A stretch of 64,000 bases of DNA from Pseudomonas quebecensis (lineage in GTDB: Bacteria > Pseudomonadota > Gammaproteobacteria > Pseudomonadales > Pseudomonadaceae): assembly GCF_026410085.1 (NCBI RefSeq), contig NZ_CP112866.1, positions 5,517,001 to 5,581,000 of the forward strand. The letters are read 5' to 3'. Positions 56,606-64,000 of the stretch are shown here, in pieces. A model generated the notes under the pieces. That model was not told where the DNA came from and ran no database searches. It worked only from the letters and a program-made list of their open reading frames with translations. The position numbers and the translations under genes are program-made. Each line of letters opens with the position of its first letter. The first letter of the stretch is position 1.

Positions 56606-57391
56606 TCAGAGATCGGCGGGCAGCGGCTCTTTCAGCCATTGCATCGCATTCTTCTCCAGGCTGCCGTCAGCCTTCGCCGCGACCAGGATCTGATTGACCT
56701 TCTCCAGCAACGCGGGCTCGTTTTTGTTCACGCCCACGTATACCGGCGAGTCCTTGAGCTTCACTTTCAGCGCCGGTACGCGTTTGGGGTTGCGCTCGCT
56801 GATCGCCACCATCACCACGTTGCCGCTGGCGATCAGGTCGACCTGCCCGGCCAGATAGGCGGCGATGGTCGAATTGTTGTCTTCGAAGCGCTTGATCGTG
56901 GCTTCCTTGGGCGCCACGGCAGTCAGCTCGATGTCTTCGATGGCGCCGCGGGTCACGCTGATGGTCTTGCCCTTGAGGTCATCGGTGCTGCCGATGGCTG
57001 CCTCAGGCGGGCCGAACACGGCCAGGTAGAAAGGCGCATAGGCCTTGGAGAAATCGATGACCTTCTCGCGTTCGGGGTTTTTACCCAGGCTGGAGATCAC
57101 CAGATCGACCTTGCCGGTGGTAAGGAAGGGAATGCGGTTGGTGCTGTTGACCGGGGTCAGCTCCAGCTTGACCTTGAGTTGATCGGCCAGCAGCCTGGCG
57201 GTGTCGATGTCCAGGCCGCGGGGTTTCATGTCCGGGCCGACCGAGCCGAACGGCGGGAAGTCCTGCGGTACCGCGACCTTGAGGGTGCCACGGGCGACGA
57301 TATCGTCCAGCCCGTCGGCCATGGCAGGCGCCTGGCTCAGCACCAGGCTGGCAAACAGGGCAGTGAGCAGGGCGCGGTAGCGCTGGGTCAT
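56606..57391 (-). CDS. ABC transporter substrate-binding protein, amino-acid type
   Basis: A 261-residue periplasmic binding protein of the family 3 (HisJ/GlnH) type. The signal peptide ends near residue 26 (APAMADGL). The mature part has GTLKVAVPQDFPPFG, NRIPFLTTGKVDLVISSLG and REKVIDFSKAYAPFYLAVF. The Arg in NRIPF and the Asp in GKVDLVI contact the amino-acid backbone in this family. The start at 57391 is chosen for the signal peptide. It is the first gene of the operon, divergent from a FadR-type regulator. Confidence 0.92.
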   Translation of the reverse strand: MTQRYRALLTALFASLVLSQAPAMADGLDDIVARGTLKVAVPQDFPPFGSVGPDMKPRGLDIDTARLLADQLKVKLELTPVNSTNRIPFLTTGKVDLVISSLGKNPEREKVIDFSKAYAPFYLAVFGPPEAAIGSTDDLKGKTISVTRGAIEDIELTAVAPKEATIKRFEDNNSTIAAYLAGQVDLIASGNVVMVAISERNPKRVPALKVKLKDSPVYVGVNKNEPALLEKVNQILVAAKADGSLEKNAMQWLKEPLPADL

Positions 57392-57428
57392 GGCAACTCT
57401 CCGAGAAGGCGAAGGAATATTCTGTAAG

Positions 57429-57525
57429 TGGCATATGCCAAGTGCACAGCCCATGCCAGCCGTGGCCGATCGTCCTGCAAGGCTGGGTTTTGCTGGCGCG
57501 CAGTGGTCTTACTGGTCTGAACAGT
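57429..57525. promoter_or_regulatory. Palindromes in the ABC transporter/GntR control region
   Basis: TGGCATATGCCA (57429-57440) is a perfect 12-bp palindrome just upstream of the binding-protein gene. ACTGGTCTGAACAGT (57511-57525) is an imperfect one resembling FadR-subfamily operators (TGGTNNNACCA type). Both lie between the divergent genes. Either could be the regulator's site. Confidence 0.4.
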
Positions 57526-57651
57526 GAGCGGATTTTTCGCACCCTTTTCGAGCGCCGGCAAAACCTCGCGAGCGCCTTTGGGGCGTGGCTTGCCGCCGAC
57601 TGCGAATAGCTTTACAACTAGCCGCTCAGTCGACTGAAACCTTGAGTTTTT

Positions 57652-58344
57652 ATGAATTCCATCGCCCAAGCGGTACCGGAAGCGGCTCTGCAGGCCATCC
57701 GCAAACTCATCAAGGAGCAAGGCTTCGGCCCGGGCGATGCGCTGCCGTCCCAGCGTGACCTGGCGGTGCGGTTGGGGGTGAGCCGAGCGTCGTTGCGCGA
57801 AGCGTTGTCGACCCTCAGTGCCCTGGGTGTGGTCAGTGTGCAGCCGGGCAAAGGGGTGTTCGTACACACCTCACAGGAGACCCCGGGAGTTGTCTGGCCT
57901 TTTGCGGCGCAGGTCACACCGCTGGAGATTTTCCAGCTGCGCTATGCCCTTGAAGGGTTTGCCGCGGGCCTGGCGGCGGTCACGCTGAGCATCGATGAAC
58001 TGGACAGCCTGCAAGATAACGTCGAGGCGATGCGCAAGGTGCTCAAGACCGGTGACTTCGACGCGGCCGCGCGGCTGGATTTCGAGTTCCACCAGTGCAT
58101 CCTGCAGGCCAGCGGCAACCGGGCGATGGTCAGTATTCTGAGTGCCAGCGCGGAGGTTTTTCTGGAAAGTCAGAAACTACCGTTCATCCGGCCGGAACGA
58201 GCCATGGAAACCTGGCAGGAGCACCGCAGGATCCTTCGCGCCCTGGCGCGGCGTGCCAGTACCGCGGCACAGAAAACCATGCAGGAGCATGTACGCAACG
58301 CGGCGTTACGCACCGGCATCGCTTTCGTGACCCCTGCCATTTAA
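57652..58344 (+). CDS. FadR-subfamily GntR transcriptional regulator
   Basis: A 230-residue repressor or activator. The N-terminal winged helix has GDALPSQRDLAVRLGVSRAS (about 24-43) and LREALSTLSALGVVSVQPGKG. The C-terminal FCD domain holds the metal-binding pattern DFEFHQCI, EHRRIL and MQEHV, suggesting a carboxylate ligand. It is divergent from the amino-acid ABC transporter, which it probably controls in response to the transported compound. Confidence 0.9.
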   Translation: MNSIAQAVPEAALQAIRKLIKEQGFGPGDALPSQRDLAVRLGVSRASLREALSTLSALGVVSVQPGKGVFVHTSQETPGVVWPFAAQVTPLEIFQLRYALEGFAAGLAAVTLSIDELDSLQDNVEAMRKVLKTGDFDAAARLDFEFHQCILQASGNRAMVSILSASAEVFLESQKLPFIRPERAMETWQEHRRILRALARRASTAAQKTMQEHVRNAALRTGIAFVTPAI

Positions 58345-58468
58345 TGCGCCGGGCAATGTGCAAACTCACTTACCACCATAGCAAGACTCAATCAGAGGCG
58401 GCTTCCTGAACGGGGGAAGGGCGGCTATGATGGGCAACGTTTTTTTTGCTTACAATCCGGAGACATCC

Positions 58469-58798
58469 ATGAGCAACGATCTTATCAAGCACGTCACGGA
58501 CGCGACCTTTGACGCTGAAGTACTCAAGGCTCAAGGCCCGGTGCTGGTTGACTACTGGGCTGAATGGTGCGGCCCTTGCAAAATGATCGCTCCGGTCCTG
58601 GACGACATTGCAATGGCCTACGAAGGCAAACTGACCATTGCCAAGCTCAACATCGACGAAAACCAGGAAACCCCGGCCAAGCACGGCGTGCGCGGTATTC
58701 CTACGCTGATGCTGTTCAAGAACGGCAACGTTGAAGCCACTAAAGTCGGCGCGCTGTCGAAGTCTCAGTTGCAAGCTTTCCTCGACGCCAACATCTAA
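58469..58798 (+). CDS. trxA: Thioredoxin 1
   Basis: A 109-residue thioredoxin. The active site WCGPC has Cys34 and Cys37, preceded by VLVDYWAEW, and the cis-Pro motif [11 protein letters not shown] follows. It reduces protein disulfides using TrxB and NADPH. The ATG at 58469 follows GGAGAC and gives the standard length. A frame starting at 58427 adds 14 residues without support. It is closed by a terminator and followed by rho, as in PAO1. Confidence 0.97.
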   Translation: MSNDLIKHVTDATFDAEVLKAQGPVLVDYWAEWCGPCKMIAPVLDDIAMAYEGKLTIAKLNIDENQETPAKHGVRGIPTLMLFKNGNVEATKVGALSKSQLQAFLDANI

Positions 58799-58806
58799 GC
58801 GTCGTC

Positions 58807-58836
58807 AAAAAAGCCCCGCAATTGGCGGGGCTTTTT
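58807..58836 (+). terminator. Intrinsic terminator after trxA
   Basis: GCCCCGC (58813-58819) and GCGGGGC (58825-58831) form a 7-bp stem with A-run before and T-run after, so it may work on both strands. Confidence 0.9.
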
Positions 58837-58839
58837 CGT

Positions 58840-59030
58840 AAAGCAGGGCTAGACGCTCCGAAATTCAGGTGTTACATTCGGCCCCGCACTGGTTTCTCCA
58901 CTGCCCCCTGCAAGCCGTCGCCGACGCATTCCTTTCGATTAGTACGCGATCCTGTCGCCTTCTCCGCGGCGCGGCCTCATTAAGCCAAAAGCTTAATTTC
59001 CCCCTCCATAAATGATTACGTCATTCCTAT
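58840..59030 (+). ncRNA. Structured leader of rho (Pseudomon-Rho type)
   Basis: The 190-nt leader before rho is C-rich early on, then holds ATTAAGC-CAAAA-GCTTAAT (58979-58997), a clear 7-bp hairpin close to the start codon. A Pseudomon-Rho RNA motif has been described in the 5' UTR of rho in pseudomonads, and this region occupies its place. I have not aligned it to a model. A 10-codon frame (59012-59044) overlaps the rho start. Confidence 0.6.
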
Positions 59031-60290
<1,260 letters not shown>

Positions 60291-60308
60291 CCCGACGTTT
60301 CAGGTCCG

Positions 60309-60342
60309 AAAAAATGGCGCCCACACAGGGCGCCATTTTTTT
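60309..60342 (+). terminator. Intrinsic terminator after rho
   Basis: AATGGCGCCC (60313-60322) and GGGCGCCATT (60328-60337) form a perfect 10-bp stem with a 5-base loop and seven T afterwards. Confidence 0.93.
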
Positions 60343-60446
60343 GCGTCGAGATTCAGTCTTTTTTATGGCATAAGTGTCCGTTAAGTAACAAAATTTGTAC
60401 GCGCGACTACGCTCATTCCTTTCGTCACAGACTGACCCTATTTCTT

Positions 60447-62429
60447 ATGACCACTCTTGCTTACCGCAGAGACATTGACGGCCTGCGTGCCATCGCTGTC
60501 CTTGCAGTCGTGTTGTTTCACTTCGGAGTGCCTGGCATCACGGGCGGTTTCGTTGGGGTTGACGTGTTTTTCGTCATTTCCGGCTTCCTGATTACTTCGA
60601 TTATCTGGCGTGAGCGTCAGGCCGGGCGCTTCAGTTTTATCGACTTCTGGGCGCGGCGCGCGCGTCGCATTCTGCCCGCGCTGTTCGTCATGATGGCGGC
60701 CACGCTGATCCTCGGCTGGTTTCTGCTGGCTCCCAAGGATTACGAAGAGCTGGGGCGATCTGCGCATTATCAAGTGACCTTTACCTCCAACCTGCTGTTC
60801 TCGCGCCAGCATGGGTATTTCGAAGCGGCCTCTGACATTAAGCCCTTGCTGCACACATGGTCGCTGGCGGTAGAAGAACAGTTCTACATCGTGTTTCCGC
60901 TCCTGCTGATGCTGCTTTCGAGTCGACTCAAGCATTGGCGCCTGGCGCTGCTTGCGGTACTGCTGGTGTCGTTTGGCATGAGTGTCTGGGCGGTCGAGCA
61001 TCAACCGCAGAAAGCGTTTTTCCTGCTGCATCTACGGGCCTGGGAGTTGTTGGCCGGCGCGATGCTGGCGGTGATGCCCAAGCGCGACTGGCGCGCCTCG
61101 CCGCTGCTGGCGCAGGGCGTCAGCCTGGTTTCCATGGGGTTGATCCTGATCGCGGTACTGGGCTACGACGCGACGACCCCCTTTCCTGGCGCGACCGCGC
61201 TGTTGCCGGTGCTGGGTGTGGTCGGCTTGATCTGGGCCAATGGGCAGCAACACACCTGGGTCGCTCGCCTGTTGAGTTCACGGGTGATGGTAGGCATCGG
61301 GCTGATCTCGTACTCGTGGTACCTGTGGCATTGGCCAGTATTCGTGTACGCCAGCTATGCCGCCGTGGATGGTTTGAGCGCGCTGGAACTGGCCGGCTTG
61401 ATGCTGCTCTCGCTGGTGCTGGGCTACCTGTCCTGGCGCTTTGTTGAGACGCCGTTCCGGGAGAAGCGCTTGCTCGCCGGGCGCCAGGCGATTCTGACGA
61501 CGGCCCTGGTGGGTATTTTGTGTCTCGGCCTGACCGGCCTGGCGATCCGCAAAGCCGACGGCGTGCCTTCGCGGTTGCCGGAGCAGGCGTTGCGTTTTGC
61601 CCAGGCCAAGAAGTGGAGCCCGGATTTACTGGCCTGCATGGCCGACAAAGACACGCCCGATGAGCGACTGTTCTGCCATTTCGGCCCGAATGGCCGCTCC
61701 GTCTCGGCGCTGGTATGGGGCGACAGCCACGCCACCGCACTGATCCCAGCACTTAAGGACGGCGCCGACCGGCATGACCTCAGTCTGGTGGAGGCCAGTT
61801 TTGCTGGCTGCATCCCGTTGGACGGCCTGGAGAACATCGCCCGCTGTGCGCATTTCAATCATCGCGTCGAGAAGGCCATGGCCGAGAAACGGTTCAGCGA
61901 TGTAGTGCTGGCGGCGCGCTGGAGTCTGTATGTCTATGGGCAGATGTCCGGCGACAAGGAGCACGCACTCAAGGACCCGAGCACAGGCAAGTATGTGCGT
62001 GCCGTGGCTGAGCAGCGATTCGCCGAGGGCTTGCGCGAGCGAGTGCGGCAATTGCGCGCCGCCGGAGACCGGGTGTGGCTGGTCAAGGAAGTGCCGCTGC
62101 AGAAAATCATCGTGCCTTACCGTCTGAGTCGCCTGGCGATGATGAACCGCCCCGTGGCCGACGAAGGGCTACCGGTCGCCGATCATCTGGAGCGCCAGGC
62201 TTTCATTGCTCGTGTGTTCGAGGAGCTGGCGGCGGCGGACACCGGCGTCACGGTGCTGGACCCGGCGCCCTTGCTCTGCGGTGCCGACGGTCTATGCCGT
62301 GTCGAACTCAATGGGCGCGCCCTCTATACCGACGATAACCACCTTTCCGAGGTCGGGGCGCGCCACGTCGAGGCGTTCCTGGAGCCGTTGTTCCGTTCCC
62401 TGCAATCACGCGAGGTTACGGCCAATTAA
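60447..62429 (+). CDS. Acyltransferase with SGNH domain (OafA-type)
   Basis: A 660-residue membrane protein. The N-terminal acyltransferase-3 domain (about 1-340, ten or so helices) has [20 protein letters not shown] with the conserved His and [12 protein letters not shown]. The C-terminal periplasmic SGNH domain (about 400-655) has [12 protein letters not shown] with the catalytic Ser and [12 protein letters not shown] with Asp and His. Such proteins O-acetylate LPS O-antigen or other surface glycans. It lies between rho and ubiD, like the annotated O-antigen acetylase in PAO1. Confidence 0.9.
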   Translation: MTTLAYRRDIDGLRAIAVLAVVLFHFGVPGITGGFVGVDVFFVISGFLITSIIWRERQAGRFSFIDFWARRARRILPALFVMMAATLILGWFLLAPKDYEELGRSAHYQVTFTSNLLFSRQHGYFEAASDIKPLLHTWSLAVEEQFYIVFPLLLMLLSSRLKHWRLALLAVLLVSFGMSVWAVEHQPQKAFFLLHLRAWELLAGAMLAVMPKRDWRASPLLAQGVSLVSMGLILIAVLGYDATTPFPGATALLPVLGVVGLIWANGQQHTWVARLLSSRVMVGIGLISYSWYLWHWPVFVYASYAAVDGLSALELAGLMLLSLVLGYLSWRFVETPFREKRLLAGRQAILTTALVGILCLGLTGLAIRKADGVPSRLPEQALRFAQAKKWSPDLLACMADKDTPDERLFCHFGPNGRSVSALVWGDSHATALIPALKDGADRHDLSLVEASFAGCIPLDGLENIARCAHFNHRVEKAMAEKRFSDVVLAARWSLYVYGQMSGDKEHALKDPSTGKYVRAVAEQRFAEGLRERVRQLRAAGDRVWLVKEVPLQKIIVPYRLSRLAMMNRPVADEGLPVADHLERQAFIARVFEELAAADTGVTVLDPAPLLCGADGLCRVELNGRALYTDDNHLSEVGARHVEAFLEPLFRSLQSREVTAN

Positions 62430-62488
62430 GCTGCCAGCCTGCTTCAGAGCAGGTAGGATGTACGCCTATTTTACGGGTGGCATGGTTA

Positions 62489-63955
62489 ATGAAATTCAAG
62501 GATCTTCGGGATTTCGTGCAGCAACTTGAGCAGCGCGGAGAGTTGAAACGTATCCAGATGCCGATTTCCCCGGTGCTGGAAATGACTGAGATTTGCGACC
62601 GTACCTTGCGTAACAAGGGCCCGGCGCTGCTGTTCGAAAAGCCGACCGGCTTTGATATCCCGGTGCTCGGCAACCTGTTCGGCACGCCTGAGCGGGTTGC
62701 CTTCGGGATGGGCGCCGAGTCGGTCAGCGAGCTGCGCGAGATCGGCAAGCTGCTGGCGTTCCTCAAGGAACCCGAGCCGCCCAAGGGCTTGAAGGACGCA
62801 TGGTCGAAGCTGCCGATTTTCCGCAAGATCATTGCCATGGCGCCCAAGGTGGTCAAGGACGCCGTATGCCAGGAAGTAGTCATCGAAGGGGATGACGTCG
62901 ACCTGGGCATGCTCCCGGTGCAGACTTGCTGGCCCGGCGACGTCGGCCCATTGATCACCTGGGGCCTGACCGTCACCAAGGGCCCGAACAAAGACCGCCA
63001 GAACCTGGGCATCTACCGCCAGCAGGTCATTGGCCGTAACAAAGTCATCATGCGCTGGCTGAGCCATCGTGGCGGTGCCTTGGACTTTCGCGAATGGTGC
63101 GAAAAACATCCCGGCCAGCCTTTCCCGGTGTCCGTGGCCCTGGGCGCGGACCCGGCCACCATCCTCGGTGCCGTGACGCCGGTGCCGGACAGCCTCTCCG
63201 AATACGCCTTCGCCGGCCTGTTGCGCGGTAACCGCACCGAGCTGGTCAAGTGCCGCGGCAACGACCTGCAGGTGCCGGCCACGGCGGAAATCATCCTGGA
63301 AGGCGTGATTCACCCCGGCGAGATGGCCGACGAAGGGCCCTACGGCGATCACACCGGCTACTACAACGAAGTCGACAGCTTCCCGGTCTTCACCGTCGAA
63401 CGCATCACTCATCGGATCAAACCGATCTACCACAGCACCTACACCGGCCGTCCGCCGGATGAGCCGGCCATCCTTGGCGTCGCGCTCAATGAAGTGTTTG
63501 TGCCGATCCTGCAGAAGCAATTCCCCGAGATCACCGACTTTTACCTGCCGCCCGAAGGTTGCTCGTACCGCATGGCTGTCGTAACCATGAAGAAGTCTTA
63601 CCCAGGCCATGCCAAGCGGGTCATGCTGGGTGTATGGTCGTTTTTGCGACAGTTCATGTACACCAAGTTCGTTATTGTCACTGACGACGACATCAATGCC
63701 CGGGACTGGAACGATGTGATCTGGGCCATTACCACGCGCATGGACCCCAAGCGCGACACGGTGATGATCGATAACACGCCGATCGACTACCTCGACTTCG
63801 CGTCGCCGGTGTCCGGTCTGGGTTCGAAGATGGGCCTGGACGCCACTCATAAATGGCCGGGTGAAACCACCCGTGAGTGGGGTCGGGTCATTGTCAAGGA
63901 TGCAGCCGTGACCGCACGTGTCGATGCGATCTGGAAAGAATTGGGAATAGATTGA
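62489..63955 (+). CDS. ubiD: 3-octaprenyl-4-hydroxybenzoate decarboxylase UbiD
   Basis: A 488-residue decarboxylase of ubiquinone synthesis, using prenylated FMN made by UbiX. It begins [20 protein letters not shown]. The conserved catalytic region has [21 protein letters not shown] likely Glu/Arg pair lies in [13 protein letters not shown]. The start at 62489 gives the E. coli-like length, and a GTG 12 bp earlier is unnecessary. The stop overlaps the following gene (ATGA). Confidence 0.96.
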   Translation: MKFKDLRDFVQQLEQRGELKRIQMPISPVLEMTEICDRTLRNKGPALLFEKPTGFDIPVLGNLFGTPERVAFGMGAESVSELREIGKLLAFLKEPEPPKGLKDAWSKLPIFRKIIAMAPKVVKDAVCQEVVIEGDDVDLGMLPVQTCWPGDVGPLITWGLTVTKGPNKDRQNLGIYRQQVIGRNKVIMRWLSHRGGALDFREWCEKHPGQPFPVSVALGADPATILGAVTPVPDSLSEYAFAGLLRGNRTELVKCRGNDLQVPATAEIILEGVIHPGEMADEGPYGDHTGYYNEVDSFPVFTVERITHRIKPIYHSTYTGRPPDEPAILGVALNEVFVPILQKQFPEITDFYLPPEGCSYRMAVVTMKKSYPGHAKRVMLGVWSFLRQFMYTKFVIVTDDDINARDWNDVIWAITTRMDPKRDTVMIDNTPIDYLDFASPVSGLGSKMGLDATHKWPGETTREWGRVIVKDAAVTARVDAIWKELGID

Positions 63956-64000
63956 TGCGTGTAACCCTGCAACCTTCCGGCGCCGTACTGGAGCTGGTCC
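63955..64000 (+). CDS. Flavin reductase-like protein, 5' end only
   Basis: Only 15 codons are inside the window: [15 protein letters not shown]. This matches the beginning of the Pseudomonas protein annotated CDP-6-deoxy-delta-3,4-glucoseen reductase (a ferredoxin-FAD reductase, PA5236-like) that follows ubiD in PAO1. The ATG overlaps the ubiD stop by one base. Assignment depends on memory of this gene order and short sequence, so it is tentative. Confidence 0.55.
   Translation, partial: MRVTLQPSGAVLELV

Noticed and set aside
49636..58400. Prophage or integrative element as the origin of the ppx-trxA insert
   Set aside because: No integrase, attachment repeats, tRNA or phage genes were seen.
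62486..63850. A 454-codon minus-strand frame opposite ubiD
   Set aside because: It is an antisense shadow with no start signal.

Overview
The window is chromosomal DNA of a fluorescent Pseudomonas, most likely of the P. fluorescens group. The evidence is GC-rich coding sequence packed on both strands, a gene order that follows the P. aeruginosa PAO1 block from about PA5295 down to PA5236 (remembered, not searched), Pseudomonas-specific genes (sutA, algR, algP, rsd/algQ), and scattered short hairpin repeats that look like P. fluorescens REP elements. No rRNA, tRNA, CRISPR array, insertion sequence or prophage was seen.

Layout. 0-8.3 kb: a GGDEF-EAL signalling protein, a MATE efflux pump with a divergent LysR regulator, a chemoreceptor, comM and ubiK. 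8.3-11.6 kb: nitrogen control (glnK-amtB behind two NtrC-like sites and a well-spaced sigma-54 promoter), yjbQ and sutA. 11.7-17.1 kb: the conserved block yigB-xerC-DUF484-dapF-lysA-lptM on the minus strand, facing cyaY and a DUF1289 gene. 17.2-24.7 kb: rnk, adenylate cyclase cyaA, small conserved genes, a GST, argH, and algR without an adjacent algZ/fimS kinase gene. 24.9-32.9 kb: hemCDXY, a dsbB-like gene, rsd, an FKBP isomerase, and algP with its lysine/alanine/proline repeats. 32.9-39.3 kb: an ABC-F ATPase, a short MscS channel, a LysE exporter, and a four-gene set of exported proteins (COG3014, DUF1425, LpoB-like, CsgG/LpoB-like). 39.6-49.6 kb: a cytochrome c-FTR1 fusion, yaiI, elbB, a sterol desaturase-family enzyme, DedA, hemB, ppk and ppx. 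49.6-58.3 kb: an accessory insert between ppx and trxA, holding a DUF1120 chaperone-usher fimbrial operon and a polar amino-acid ABC transporter with a divergent FadR-type regulator. 58.4-64 kb: trxA, rho with a structured leader, an SGNH acyltransferase, ubiD and the start of a flavin reductase gene.

Several genes share themes. Slow growth and RNA polymerase control are represented by sutA, rsd, rnk, rho, ppk and ppx. Haem synthesis is represented by hemC, hemD, hemX, hemY and hemB. cAMP is represented by cyaA and by a CRP/Vfr-type box directly upstream of algR. Most of the window is conserved core genome. The least explained parts are the four-gene exported-protein cluster, the fimbrial operon with its atypical chaperone, and the apparently rewired AlgR.
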